A DNA stretch of 38,776 bases from Thermoproteota archaeon. GTDB taxonomy: Archaea > Thermoproteota > Thermoprotei_A > EX4484-217-1 > JAPDJV01. The stretch lies in NCBI GenBank assembly GCA_029258925.1, contig JAPDJV010000017.1, forward strand, positions 1-38,776, read 5' to 3'. Below, in pieces: positions 16,303 through 25,587 of the stretch. Position numbers and translations under genes: made by a program. How positions within the stretch are numbered: position 1 is the stretch's first letter; each line of letters begins with the position of its first letter. Under the pieces are notes generated by a model. The model made no database searches. It saw nothing but the letters and a program-made list of their open reading frames with translations, and had not been told where the DNA came from.

Positions 16303-16926
16303 TTAGAGTTCAACACGTTCTAACATCTTATCCAAGTAATAGTTTACGAGTATTACCGCGTGACTAGCAAGATAGCTTTTAGGTCCAAGAGAATACTTCA
16401 TGAATCCTGCCCCCTCTAGGAGGCCTACATCTCTTCTCGAGAGATCTTCTTGAGTCCCTAAAGCTATAGTTATTGTTTCAGCAGCCCTTTTGTGATATTC
16501 CTCACGAACGCTCAGAATGTCTGCCCCCTCTTCGTGGAGAAGTATAGGGAGAACTCTTCTTGAACCTATGATCTTCAATACGTCAATCAAGTTGCCTTCG
16601 AAAGTCCTCACACCCTCATAATAGCCGCTTACCATAGACTTAGCTATAGCGTCTGCGACTGTGAGCTCCGAATACAGCACGTTTAAGCTCACATTCCTAG
16701 TTACATGAACCACCATATTGGGACCCGGAGGACCAGCCAATACAGCATAGAATTCCACGTTCCTCCTTAAACCACTCCTCGTCTTGAAGGCTTGAATTAT
16801 ACATCTACATATCACGTCCAATCTTCCCGACGATGATGCTAAGGAGGATAGGGAAAATATTGGTCTAGTTACTGCTGTATAAGATTTAGATAAAAATATC
16901 CTCTTAACAGAGGGGCTTCTAAACAT
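16303..16926 (-). CDS. trmY: tRNA (pseudouridine54-N1)-methyltransferase
   Basis: A 207-residue SPOUT-family (DUF358) protein. SSGRLDVICRCIIQAF (32-47) and VEFYAVLAGPPGPN (57-70) match the conserved core of archaeal TrmY, and the C-terminal LGPKSYLASHAVILVNYYLD aligns with its knot region. TrmY methylates N1 of pseudouridine 54 in the T loop, making the archaeal replacement for ribothymidine. The length is close to characterised homologues (about 200). It starts with ATG 16 bases after the S26e stop and is probably co-transcribed. Confidence 0.85.
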   Translation of the reverse strand: MFRSPSVKRIFLSKSYTAVTRPIFSLSSLASSSGRLDVICRCIIQAFKTRSGLRRNVEFYAVLAGPPGPNMVVHVTRNVSLNVLYSELTVADAIAKSMVSGYYEGVRTFEGNLIDVLKIIGSRRVLPILLHEEGADILSVREEYHKRAAETITIALGTQEDLSRRDVGLLEGAGFMKYSLGPKSYLASHAVILVNYYLDKMLERVEL

Positions 16927-16942
16927 GAAGAACCAAACCTAG

Positions 16943-17239
16943 CTACCTGGGCCTTCCTCTCTTTAAAGCTCTCTCCCTCTCCTCACTAGATCTTATTCTT
17001 ATAAAGCCGTAATGTATTGCACAGCTCACACAGTAATATTTGGTTACTGGGTATCTGGTAATTATGGCTCCCTTCTTCTCGAGTTCTGCAGCTAGTTGGG
17101 GGTCTACGGGACTATACATTCTAGTTCTTACAACTGCCTTGTCTTCTGGAACCCATCTACCACAATTATCGCATTGAACTAGTCTCGTCTTCCCTTTATC
17201 TCCCTTACTCCTACCCCTACTCTTCCTCTTTTTAGGCAT
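16943..17239 (-). CDS. rps26e: Small ribosomal subunit protein S26e
   Basis: A 98-residue protein with a highly basic N-terminus, then a zinc ribbon with C23 and C26 (CDNC) and a second CXXC in YYCVSCAIH. VPEDKAVVRTRMY is characteristic of S26e, a protein of the 30S platform found in Thermoproteota and eukaryotes but not bacteria. A GGTG ribosome binding site precedes the ATG by eight bases, and an AAATATAAGG TATA-like element lies near 17275. It heads a unit with trmY. Confidence 0.93.
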   Translation of the reverse strand: MPKKRKSRGRSKGDKGKTRLVQCDNCGRWVPEDKAVVRTRMYSPVDPQLAAELEKKGAIITRYPVTKYYCVSCAIHYGFIRIRSSEERERALKRGRPR

Positions 17240-17359
17240 CTGCTTTACACCATTTCAAGGTTTCTTGAATCCCCTTATATTTCTTTTCTAGGATTTAAAC
17301 TATAGTGCTGTGGAAATTGCTGTACTGAATTGCCGAATTTGGTGGAAATATGTAGCTCA

Positions 17360-18799
17360 CTAATATGTCTTTGCCAGACGCATTATTGTCTTCCCCTCTC
17401 CCCCGCAGAGCACACATTTATGATTGCCTATCACTTCGTCTTCATCAATAGGGCTTCCAAGAGTCCTAAAGCCAATCTTATCCTCCATTTCAAGACCGCA
17501 CTTCGCTCTTCCACACCAGGGAACCTGAAGTATTCCTCTCCAACCATTATTGACCATTTTCAGTGCTTCATCCATATCCTTAACATATAGAATATTATCG
17601 TTAATCCACTTCCACGCTCTGGCTCTCAGGTTTTCCATAATTGAGGACCTAGCGTTTTCTATAGACGATACCATTTTGTCTATGGGAATCTCTAACTTCT
17701 CACGAGTATCTCTTCGAACCATAGTTACAGTATTAGAGGAGGCCTCTCTTAACCCTATATCAAGCCTTATTGGAACTCCTCTAATCTCCCAATAGAAGAA
17801 CTTGTATCCAGGTGAGTAGTCTTCTCTATCATCAACTACAATGTTATATCCGTGGTCGACGAGCATTTTGTGTATATTGTCCACATATTCCATTACGTTC
17901 CTCTTTACTTCAACACTGTATATTGGAACTATTACGATGTCTATAGGAGCGACGTTTGGTGGTAACATAAGTCCTCTATCGTCACCGTGAATAGATATGA
18001 GCGCAGCTATAACTCTCTCAGATATCCCGTAAGAAGTTTGCCAGACGTAATCTAATGTCTCATCCTTTAACTGAACTCTCACCTCAAAGGCTTTAGTAAA
18101 GCTCTGTCCAAGTAAGTGAACTGTACCTATTTGAAGAGCTCTTTTATCAGGTAGAAGGGTGTCGAAGGCTATGGTATATAGTGCTCCAGCAAACTTATCC
18201 CAGTCAGGTCTCTTAGAGATTATGAATGATATGCCTAGCTCATTAAAGAACTTCCGATATATTTCAACAGCCTCTGCGATCTGCCTCTCGGCATCCTCGA
18301 AACTGGCATGTGCCGTATGGGCTTCCTTAAATGTTGTAACCTCTCTAACTCTAATCATAGGCTTCGTGGCCTTGGTCTCATACCTAAAGATGCTACATAT
18401 TTGAAAGTACTTTTTGGGTAACTGCTTATAGGATTTTATCCATAAGGCTTCATATAGAGAAAGTATCGTTTCACTAGTTGGCCTTAAAGCCAACTTCACA
18501 TCAAGTTCATCGCTTCCGCCATGAGTCACCCAGTAGACTTCTTCCTCAAATCCACGGATGTGCTCCTTCTCCTTTTCCAGCACGCTCCTGGGGATTAAGA
18601 GGGGGAGAAGAATTTCCTCGTGACCAGTCTCCTCGAGAAGTTTCCTGATGATTTTCAAAACATTCCATCTAATCTTGAAACCGTAAGGTCTCCAAACCCC
18701 GCATCCCTTAACAGGATATCTACCATAATCATATACTTCTGCTTCCTCAATAACCCATTCAAACCATTCACTAAATTTTTCACCTATTCTTGTAGGCAT
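17360..18799 (-). CDS. proS: Prolyl-tRNA synthetase (archaeal/eukaryotic type)
   Basis: A 479-residue class II aminoacyl-tRNA synthetase that charges tRNA-Pro. Class II motif 2 is seen in [20 protein letters not shown], and the anticodon-binding domain follows ([10 protein letters not shown] onward). The C-terminal zinc domain has cysteines in WCGRAKCG and HKCVLCGG. The protein ends in Tyr, as is typical of archaeal-type ProS. There is no bacterial editing insertion. It has its own AT-rich promoter (TTATTTATTTATAG on the minus strand near 18820) so close to the start that the leader is very short. Confidence 0.93.
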   Translation of the reverse strand: MPTRIGEKFSEWFEWVIEEAEVYDYGRYPVKGCGVWRPYGFKIRWNVLKIIRKLLEETGHEEILLPLLIPRSVLEKEKEHIRGFEEEVYWVTHGGSDELDVKLALRPTSETILSLYEALWIKSYKQLPKKYFQICSIFRYETKATKPMIRVREVTTFKEAHTAHASFEDAERQIAEAVEIYRKFFNELGISFIISKRPDWDKFAGALYTIAFDTLLPDKRALQIGTVHLLGQSFTKAFEVRVQLKDETLDYVWQTSYGISERVIAALISIHGDDRGLMLPPNVAPIDIVIVPIYSVEVKRNVMEYVDNIHKMLVDHGYNIVVDDREDYSPGYKFFYWEIRGVPIRLDIGLREASSNTVTMVRRDTREKLEIPIDKMVSSIENARSSIMENLRARAWKWINDNILYVKDMDEALKMVNNGWRGILQVPWCGRAKCGLEMEDKIGFRTLGSPIDEDEVIGNHKCVLCGGEGKTIMRLAKTY

Positions 18800-18917
18800 T
18801 TTCTTCCCCTTAAAGTCTATAAATAAATAAAATTTAGAAATAATTAACGTTCACGCTCTCACTACACGATCATAGACGAAGAGCCGTAGTATTGTCGGAT
18901 CTCAACATAGCAGCTTT

Positions 18918-19271
18918 CTACATTTTAACCCACAAGAGTATAGCTATAATTAGCCCATATATTGCGACAGCCTCACCTAAAGCCACTATAAGGAATCCTC
19001 TGAAGAATAACTCAGGTCTCTCGGTGCTAGCACTCATGGTTGCAGCACCTGCAACGGCTATAGCATACCCTGCTCCAAGGCCTGCAAGACCCATTGCCAA
19101 GCCCATTCCAATAGGTATGCCACTTACGTCTCCCCCACCTTCAGGCGCTACCTCGCCTTCACCTCTAGCAATAGTGACAACAGCTATAGCTGTTAACGCT
19201 ACTACTACGATTGCTAAGACTAATAAAGCTCTCTTTGTTTTTAAACGTGCACTAACTTTTCCCGAGGCCAT
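18918..19271 (-). CDS. atpK: A-type ATP synthase subunit K (proteolipid c)
   Basis: The membrane rotor subunit that binds the translocated ion. Two transmembrane hairpin helices rich in Gly/Ala (GMGLAMGLAGLGAGYAIAV and FLIVALGEAVAIYGLIIAIL) carry the essential glutamate at about E103 (counted from the GTG at 19280). An extra hydrophobic N-terminal segment (ALLVLAIVVVALTAIAVV) and a GEGEVAPEGGG linker precede them, like the leader known in several crenarchaeal proteolipids. The ATG at 19271 is preferred over GTG 19280. It is the last gene of the F-E-A-B-D-K unit. Confidence 0.9.
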   Translation of the reverse strand: MASGKVSARLKTKRALLVLAIVVVALTAIAVVTIARGEGEVAPEGGGDVSGIPIGMGLAMGLAGLGAGYAIAVAGAATMSASTERPELFFRGFLIVALGEAVAIYGLIIAILLWVKM

Positions 19272-19304
19272 GATAATCACTTCGCTCCAAGTTTATGATG
19301 CAAA

Positions 19305-19457
19305 TCAGTTTTTTAAAATTTTACGTTGTAGCTCTTCAAGCTTTCCAATTATTAGTGTTTTGTTCTCCTCGATCCTCTTTAAAATTCTTTTCCTTAAATC
19401 TTCATATATTCTCGACACTCTTATTTCCAATTCTTCTTCCATAGAGTTTTCAGGCAA
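19305..19457 (-). CDS. Small coiled-coil ORF in the ATP synthase operon (45-50 aa)
   Basis: Between subunits D and K a short frame encodes EEELEIRVSRIYEDLRKRIL and continues as a Lys/Glu-rich amphipathic helix to a TGA at 19307-19305. ATG at 19442 gives 45 residues; a TTG at 19457, four bases after AGGAGG inside the end of atpD, gives 50 and overlaps the atpD stop. The strong ribosome binding site and operon position argue that it is expressed. It may be a small stalk-associated helix, but I recognise no family. Confidence 0.6.
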   Translation of the reverse strand: MPENSMEEELEIRVSRIYEDLRKRILKRIEENKTLIIGKLEELQRKILKN

Positions 19458-20088
19458 TGCCCCTCCTCCTATACATTATTCTTTTGAGTATTTTAAGCCT
19501 ACTAAATTCTTCTCTCATCGTTTCCTCCAGAACCATTTCTATATATTTAATTTGCTCCTCATAGGAGGGTATTATCAAGTTATCCAACGCGTTTATCAGT
19601 CTCTGTGTCTTCTTAAATTCTTCTAGAACTCTTAGGACTGTAGTTTCCGCTTCAGATAATTTAAGTATTACTTGGAGTGCTTGGAGGAGTTTGTTAAATG
19701 TTTCGACTATTATAGGATTCGTGTGTGCTGGACTGAAATATATCTTTGGTACACTTTCTTCATCTAATCTTAGGATAGGGATTAAGATGTTGAAAACTAT
19801 CCTACTTGCCCTCTCAACCTTTGTCGTTGTAGGCGTTGAAAACGCTATGGACTCCAACTCCTCGGCTCCTATCTTCATTTTAGCTAGGAATAAACAGTCG
19901 TATGCTTCGAGAATTTTCTTCTCCGCTTCAATTCTTATCGTATCATATTCTTGAATGGACTGCTTTAGGTGCAGTAGTAGTATTTCACGTTTCTCGTCCA
20001 AGATCTTCCTTATTTTCTCAGAAGTCTTCTTCATCCTCTTCAATCTAAGTAGATTTAAGCGGGTTGGCAGCAGTCGCTGAGTGGACAT
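19450..20088 (-). CDS. atpD: A-type ATP synthase subunit D
   Basis: A 212-residue central-stalk (rotor shaft) subunit. The N-terminal LLPTRLNLLRLKRM and the long, heptad-like helices at both ends match the family, as does the length (about 200-215). It turns inside the A3B3 head and couples to F, C and the K ring. It starts three bases after the subunit B stop. Its 3' end contains the AGGAGG that could serve the next small ORF. Confidence 0.92.
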   Translation of the reverse strand: MSTQRLLPTRLNLLRLKRMKKTSEKIRKILDEKREILLLHLKQSIQEYDTIRIEAEKKILEAYDCLFLAKMKIGAEELESIAFSTPTTTKVERASRIVFNILIPILRLDEESVPKIYFSPAHTNPIIVETFNKLLQALQVILKLSEAETTVLRVLEEFKKTQRLINALDNLIIPSYEEQIKYIEMVLEETMREEFSRLKILKRIMYRRRGIA

Positions 20089-20091
20089 TTA

Positions 20092-21471
20092 TTAACCCCT
20101 ATAGTATTTCTTAATGTGCTCCTCCTTAATGTTGATGAGTTCTCTTTCGGGAAGTATTGAGAGAACCTCCCATGCTAAGTCGAGTGTGTACTCAATGCTT
20201 CTGTTCTCGTAGAATCCTTGATTCAAGAACCTTCTTTCAAATGCGTCGGCGAATGCTAAGTACTTCCTATCCACGTCTGAAAGGCTTTCCTCTCCTACAA
20301 TTGCAGCCAGAGACCTCAAATCTTGGGCTCTAGCATATGCACTATAGAGTTGGTTAGACACTCCCGCGTGATCCTCTCTGGTCTTACCTGGCCCAATTCC
20401 CTGTTTCATCAGCCTCGAGAGGCTCATTAGCACGTTTACAGGCGGATAAATACCTTTCATGTATAGTCCTCTATCTAACACTATTTGGCCCTCAGTAATG
20501 TAACCCGTCAAGTCGGGTATAGGATGAGTAATGTCGTCGTTTGGCATTGTTAGTATGGGCATCTGGGTAATACTCCCTTTACGTCCCTCAACTCTACCAG
20601 CTCTCTCGTATATGGAGGCTAGATCTGTGTACATATATCCGGGATACCCCTTCCTACTGGGCACCTCTTCTCTGGCAGCACTTATCTCTCTCAATGCTTC
20701 ACAGTAGTTTGTGATATCCGTTAGAATGACAAGTACGTGCATGTCATATTCAAAGGCAAGATATTCTGCAACTGTTAGGGCCATTCTAGGCGTTATGAGC
20801 CTTATCATTGCTGGTTCATTGGCTAAGTTTATGAACATCACGGTCCTGCTTAAAGCACCCGTTTCCTCAAACGCCTTCTTAAAGAAAGTTGCCTCATCAT
20901 ACTTGACTCCTAAGGCGGCGAACACTACTGCAAACTCCTCTTCCTCTCCTAAAACAGTTGCTTGACGAGCTATTTGGACTGCCAGTTCGTTGTGAGGAAG
21001 TCCTGAGCCTGAAAATATTGGGAGTTTCTGGCCTCTAACCAAAGTGTTCATACCATCAATAACCGAAACCCCTGTTTGAATGAAGTCCTCTGGGTAAGCT
21101 CTAGCTGAAGGATTCAATGGAGCTCCGTTTATGTCGCGTGTATCCTCCGGGATTGGTTCAAGTCCACCGTCAATGGGCTCACCTAAACCACTAAACACTC
21201 TCCCAAGCATATCCACCGTAACAGGGGCTTCCAGCGTTCTCCCTCTAAATCTGACGGTCACCGTCTCAGGAGATATCCCTGTAGTCCCCTCAAATACTTG
21301 AACAACTGCTATGCCGAAACCTGTCTCAAGTACTCTGCCCCTCCTCACCTCACCTGTTGGTAACTCTATTTCAACTATCTCATCGTAAGCAACTCTATCG
21401 ACACCTTCTACGAATAATAGGGGACCCTTTACGTCCCTAACACCGCGTTTTTCAATCGTTAACGTAGACAT
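20092..21471 (-). CDS. atpB: A-type ATP synthase subunit B
   Basis: The 459-residue non-catalytic subunit of the A3B3 head. It has the beta-barrel N-terminus, the nucleotide-fold region where the P-loop is replaced by [14 protein letters not shown], and [20 protein letters not shown] characteristic of subunit B. The length is normal. It starts one base after the subunit A stop, indicating tight translational coupling and matched stoichiometry. Confidence 0.95.
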   Translation of the reverse strand: MSTLTIEKRGVRDVKGPLLFVEGVDRVAYDEIVEIELPTGEVRRGRVLETGFGIAVVQVFEGTTGISPETVTVRFRGRTLEAPVTVDMLGRVFSGLGEPIDGGLEPIPEDTRDINGAPLNPSARAYPEDFIQTGVSVIDGMNTLVRGQKLPIFSGSGLPHNELAVQIARQATVLGEEEEFAVVFAALGVKYDEATFFKKAFEETGALSRTVMFINLANEPAMIRLITPRMALTVAEYLAFEYDMHVLVILTDITNYCEALREISAAREEVPSRKGYPGYMYTDLASIYERAGRVEGRKGSITQMPILTMPNDDITHPIPDLTGYITEGQIVLDRGLYMKGIYPPVNVLMSLSRLMKQGIGPGKTREDHAGVSNQLYSAYARAQDLRSLAAIVGEESLSDVDRKYLAFADAFERRFLNQGFYENRSIEYTLDLAWEVLSILPERELINIKEEHIKKYYRG

Positions 21472-21472
21472 T

Positions 21473-24400
21473 CTATAATGTCACCTCCGCGAACTTCTTC
21501 AACTCGTTAACCATTTCCTCATATATTTTCTCCAATTCATTTAATTTATCGTTCGGTATAGTCATTCTAGCTCTCACTATTTTAGTCACTATGGGCAACT
21601 CCATTAATGTAGACGTCTTAACACCTCTCTCGATAGCCTTTCTAGCCATGCTATAGAAGTCAATTATGATTTTCAGAAGCTTGTACTGTTTCTCCGGAAC
21701 GCTGAAAACGTCTATTAAATCGAATGCGTTCTGCCTTAGAAAACCGTCTTTCAGCATTCTGGCTACTTCTAAAACCAGCTTGTCGTGTTCGCTTAGAGCT
21801 TCTGGACCTATAAGTCTAACTATTTCCCTGAGCTCCGCCTCCCTATGTAAGATCTCCATTGCTGTCTCTCTAAGTCTCTTCCACTCTGGACCCACACGCT
21901 TCACCCACCACATCAACGTGGTTTCAGTATAAGCTGAATAGCTCATCAACCAGTTTATTGCGGGGTAATGTCTGCTATAAGCTAGAGCGGTGTCTAGAGC
22001 CCAAAATACTCTGATCATTCTCTTAGTATGTGATGTGACCGGTTCGGAGAAGTCTCCTCCTGGAGGTGAGACAGCTCCTATGAGCGTTACTGAACCATAC
22101 CTTTCGGGATTGCCTACTCCAATAACTTTACCAGCTCTCTCATAGAATTCAGCAAGTCTTGAGGCGAGGTAGGGTGGGTATCCTTCCTCAGCAGGCATCT
22201 CCTCAAGTCTCCCTGAAATCTCTCGTAAAGCTTCAGCCCACCTACTAGTAGAGTCTGCTACGAGTAATACGTCGTATCCCATGTCCCTGAAGTACTCGGC
22301 TATAGTAACTCCAGTATAAATGCTAGCTTCTCTGGCAGCAACAGGCATATTACTGGTGTTGGCTATCAGAATTGTTCTCTCCATCAATGGTCTTCCCGTC
22401 CAAGGATCCTTCAACTTCGGGAACTCTACTAGAACCTCTGTCATCTCGTTGCCTCTCTCCCCGCAACCAATGTATATCACGACCCTTGCGTCAGACCAGG
22501 AGGCTAATACGTGGAGCAATACAGTGTTATGCAATATTGCTGGGAATATTCCCCCGACGAAGTTCTGTGTTCCGGGAACCACAAGATCGTATACCTCCTG
22601 TTCTCCCGCTATTTCCTCAACTTCAACAACTCTATCTAGCGTTACATATTCCAATGCGTTTAGTAATGTTGCAGATGCTGTTAAATCCTCGAAGCATAAC
22701 GTCCTGCTAGATCCCTCTATAACGATGCCGCCATCCATTGCAACACCTTTTTCACCGAACAGGTTTCCGGGGGGGCTGAGAGGATTACTCATATAGTATT
22801 CTCTGATAGCCTCTACTTTCCTATGCACGAAGTCTGTGGACTCCATTAAAACATTCGTAAACAGCTGTAAGTTGCCGAGGCCTCTAATAATTATCTTGTA
22901 GCATTTGTCTTCCTTCTTTATTTCGTGGAAAACTCCGAGTCTAGCTAAAATGTAGGACAAACCTCCTGCCATTTTCTTAGATAGAACAGTTATCTCAACC
23001 ATTCCATCCGCGAATCTCCCGGATCCCACATAGTATCCTTTAAGGAATGCTGCAACCACTCTGTCAGGAGACTTCAAGATTATTTGGGGAACACCTACGT
23101 CAATCCCTCTCCCTACAGAGACTCCTAGTTCCTCTAATAACTTAATTAGGAGAGACTTTTGGATTCCAACCCCTCCTTCGGGAACATTCTGGCAAGTCAG
23201 GCCAAATAATTCTTTCACTAGACTTGAAAACCTGGATAATATGGATGAGTCCTCGTTAACAAGTTTTAAACTATTGTAATCCACAACACCACTGGATATT
23301 AAAAGCCCTAGAAACTCCGCAAACTTCTCATCTACGATTTTAGGCACTTTCATACCATCTACATTACTAGTCGATGAGTTGATTGAAAGGTTTCCTAGAA
23401 GCTCTGATTCAGCCTTTATTTCCTGGTACTGTAGGTTAAGCCTTATTTTCTTTGGTACTATTATGCTGTCGCCTAGAGTTATCAGTGCTGCAGGTTTTTC
23501 TTCAAACGAGCCTCTCTCACCCAATGTTATCAGCTTATGTGAAGGAGTCACCTCAATTACTCTGCCCGAAGCCGTCTTGATTCTGATGATTCTCTCTGTC
23601 TTACCCTTATAGATGTAGGCAACGGGCATTTCCACTATTTGTACACCATCAAATGATAGTACATGGAGGTTTTCTACTTCAACAAGTTCCTCATCTAGCA
23701 ATGGATTTGGTTCTTCACCTTTACAAGCAATAAACAACTCTTTTATAGGTACCAGCCTGCCATCGCTGAGTAGTACTGGTGTATGTGGAAGCACACACTT
23801 ACCTGTTCCGAAACCTCCTGGAACAGCTCCTGTTCCTCCCTTGGCCATAGGGAAGAATGTGTCAATTATCCTTGTACCGGTAATTAAAGGCTCTGTTGGT
23901 TCGAGCTTTACCTTATATGGCCTAGGCTTCCTAACAGGCCACTTATGATACATTTTTAGCTCGTGTTTTTTACCATTAGATTCTAAGGTTGCTATTGCCT
24001 CCTCAACAGTATACTCTCCTTCGGGAACTATCTCGCTAATTTTACCCCTATATCCTGGGGGAACCATTATCTTATGTTCTATAAGTGGTGTTTCCTCGAC
24101 AACACCTATAATGTCTCCAGGCCCAACTTTTACTCCCGGTTTCACGGAGGGTTTAAAATACCATTTCTTGTCTCTCGGAATTGAGGGAACCTTTATTCCT
24201 CTAGTTACGAAGATTCCTGAAACGCTCTTTATTATCTCCAACGGCCTCTGAATACCATCATAGATGTTCCCTATTATTCCGGGACCCAGCTCCACCGTTA
24301 GGGGCATGCCAGTTCTATAGACTGGTTCACCTGGCCTTAAGCCACTAGTATTTTCATAGACTTGTATTGTAGCTGTTTCCCCCTCTACTCTGATCACTTC

Positions 24401-24517
24401 TCCTATGAGCCTCTCGGATCCGACTTCAACCAGTTCATACATGCTAGCTTTACCCATATTGTTGGCTTTTACTACTGGTCCACTTATCCACACTATTTCG
24501 CCTACTCCAAGACTCAT
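21473..24517 (-). CDS. atpA: A-type ATP synthase subunit A precursor with intein
   Basis: A 1014-residue precursor of the catalytic subunit. The exteins (1-240 and 665-1014) add to 590 residues, the normal length of subunit A. The P-loop GGFGTGK/T is split by an intein between Lys and Thr; downstream, [13 protein letters not shown] and the [10 protein letters not shown] and [20 protein letters not shown] motifs are typical of the catalytic subunit. ATP hydrolysis or synthesis needs the intact P-loop, so splicing is essential for function. It starts nine bases after subunit E and ends one base before subunit B. Confidence 0.96.
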   Translation of the reverse strand: MSLGVGEIVWISGPVVKANNMGKASMYELVEVGSERLIGEVIRVEGETATIQVYENTSGLRPGEPVYRTGMPLTVELGPGIIGNIYDGIQRPLEIIKSVSGIFVTRGIKVPSIPRDKKWYFKPSVKPGVKVGPGDIIGVVEETPLIEHKIMVPPGYRGKISEIVPEGEYTVEEAIATLESNGKKHELKMYHKWPVRKPRPYKVKLEPTEPLITGTRIIDTFFPMAKGGTGAVPGGFGTGKCVLPHTPVLLSDGRLVPIKELFIACKGEEPNPLLDEELVEVENLHVLSFDGVQIVEMPVAYIYKGKTERIIRIKTASGRVIEVTPSHKLITLGERGSFEEKPAALITLGDSIIVPKKIRLNLQYQEIKAESELLGNLSINSSTSNVDGMKVPKIVDEKFAEFLGLLISSGVVDYNSLKLVNEDSSILSRFSSLVKELFGLTCQNVPEGGVGIQKSLLIKLLEELGVSVGRGIDVGVPQIILKSPDRVVAAFLKGYYVGSGRFADGMVEITVLSKKMAGGLSYILARLGVFHEIKKEDKCYKIIIRGLGNLQLFTNVLMESTDFVHRKVEAIREYYMSNPLSPPGNLFGEKGVAMDGGIVIEGSSRTLCFEDLTASATLLNALEYVTLDRVVEVEEIAGEQEVYDLVVPGTQNFVGGIFPAILHNTVLLHVLASWSDARVVIYIGCGERGNEMTEVLVEFPKLKDPWTGRPLMERTILIANTSNMPVAAREASIYTGVTIAEYFRDMGYDVLLVADSTSRWAEALREISGRLEEMPAEEGYPPYLASRLAEFYERAGKVIGVGNPERYGSVTLIGAVSPPGGDFSEPVTSHTKRMIRVFWALDTALAYSRHYPAINWLMSYSAYTETTLMWWVKRVGPEWKRLRETAMEILHREAELREIVRLIGPEALSEHDKLVLEVARMLKDGFLRQNAFDLIDVFSVPEKQYKLLKIIIDFYSMARKAIERGVKTSTLMELPIVTKIVRARMTIPNDKLNELEKIYEEMVNELKKFAEVTL
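22526..23797 (-). mobile_element. Intein in atpA P-loop (VMA-b type site), endonuclease probably inactive
   Basis: Residues 241-664 (424 aa) form the intein. Splicing blocks: Cys241 with [13 protein letters not shown] (block A), [12 protein letters not shown] with T324/H327 (block B), [14 protein letters not shown] (block F), and a terminal His663-Asn664 followed by Thr665 (block G). All look competent. A central LAGLIDADG domain is present as [12 protein letters not shown] (401-412) and [13 protein letters not shown] (490-502), but the catalytic Asp of each motif is Ser (S409, S499). The insertion between the P-loop Lys and Thr is the site known from Pyrococcus and Thermoplasma ATPases. The loss of both acids suggests the homing nuclease is dead while splicing is retained. 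Confidence 0.92.
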
Positions 24518-24526
24518 GTTATCCCC

Positions 24527-25150
24527 CTACTCGAACAAGATTTTTGATGCAACCATTCTCAACTCCCCTCTTAGAGAGTGGAATAGATCGTCTAATGTCA
24601 TTCTGATAACGGTTTTCCTATCGGAAGAGTATAAAATAAAACCTCTCTTATCTCCATCTAAAACGTCTTCAGATAATTGTATCTCCTTCTCCAGGCTCCC
24701 CCTTAACTTCTCTACAATGCCTTCTATTAGCTTCTTATCCTCGGGAGCAGCAACAACTATTACTTTCTTATCAGCTATAAGGCTTATAGAGTTCCTCAAT
24801 AGATTCTCTATGAGAAAAGCGTATTTCTCGCCTATGAGGTCCGGTAGCTCCCTCTTAGCTTCCTCAAGTAGCTCTTCAATGAGTCTTGCTTTAGTATTCT
24901 GGAGCTCCCTCTTATACTCCAATTCCTTTATGGAAACAGCTTTCCTTATTTCAAGTTCCACGTCATGTTTTGCACGCCTAAATTCTATGTCAATTCTCCT
25001 AAGAGCATCCTTGTATTCTTTGTCTAGTTCTTTTAGTAAGAACTCCTTTAATTCTTCAAATAATCCTTCAATTTCCCTTTTAAATTTCTCAACAATAGGT
25101 TCCACGATCCCCTCCACACCAGTTCCAATATCATTTTTAACTTCAACCAT
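24527..25150 (-). CDS. atpE: A-type ATP synthase subunit E
   Basis: A 207-residue peripheral-stalk subunit. The first half is a long charged coiled coil (KFKREIEGLFEELKEFLLKE onward) that pairs with subunit H; the second half is a globular domain that caps the A3B3 head. The frame is open upstream to 25204, but the ATG at 25150, which overlaps the subunit F stop by one base (TAATG), is the natural start. The gene order F-E-A-B-D matches other archaea. Confidence 0.9.
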   Translation of the reverse strand: MVEVKNDIGTGVEGIVEPIVEKFKREIEGLFEELKEFLLKELDKEYKDALRRIDIEFRRAKHDVELEIRKAVSIKELEYKRELQNTKARLIEELLEEAKRELPDLIGEKYAFLIENLLRNSISLIADKKVIVVAAPEDKKLIEGIVEKLRGSLEKEIQLSEDVLDGDKRGFILYSSDRKTVIRMTLDDLFHSLRGELRMVASKILFE

Positions 25151-25455
25151 TACCCAACACCTAAAGCTTTTCTTACAAGCATTCTTAGATCCATAGGCCT
25201 CCACTCTTCGAGGGGTGCGGGAATTTCAGTTATTACGGGGGTAGGTGTTTTCATTTTTAATGCATATATTTGCCCTCTGACCTCCGAGGCTAAGCTGGAG
25301 TCGATTAGTATTAATGCTACTTCTTTACGAGTGTTTATCAAGTTTTTAAGCGTTTTCATTAGATCTCCTGATTTTTCAACAATAATTCCTTCAATACCTA
25401 AGAGTCTAAATGCAGCCACTAAATCCCTCTTCCCTACAACCATCACTTTCTCCAA
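25150..25455 (-). CDS. atpF: A-type ATP synthase subunit F
   Basis: A 101-residue central-stalk subunit with a Rossmann-like fold. The N-terminal VMVVGKRDLVAAFRLLGIEG and VALILIDSSLASEVR match the family pattern, and the length is typical. It starts with TTG at 25455, eight bases after GAGGGG, and is the first gene of the minus-strand unit. The upstream AT-rich TTTTTTATTAATATCC near 25480-25495 is the likely promoter, shared with the divergent subunit I region. Confidence 0.9.
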   Translation of the reverse strand: MEKVMVVGKRDLVAAFRLLGIEGIIVEKSGDLMKTLKNLINTRKEVALILIDSSLASEVRGQIYALKMKTPTPVITEIPAPLEEWRPMDLRMLVRKALGVG

Positions 25456-25587
25456 TCATTACCCCTCAACCTTTATTCACAGGATATTAATAAAAAAGTT
25501 TATGTAGGATATCATATTCATTTGAAGTACTAGATACAAGTTCATTGCAAAAATCGAACATGAATCAGCATATGCTGGGGATGTCAT

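Noticed and set aside
18892-19626. 244-codon plus-strand frame
   Set aside because: It lies antisense to atpK, the small coiled-coil ORF and atpD; its repetitive composition is the mirror of the proteolipid sequence.
22320-22796. Plus-strand frames opposite the intein junction
   Set aside because: Antisense to well-supported subunit A and intein sequence.
24405-25196. 263-codon plus-strand frame
   Set aside because: Ser-rich antisense of the charged coiled coil of atpE; no family features.
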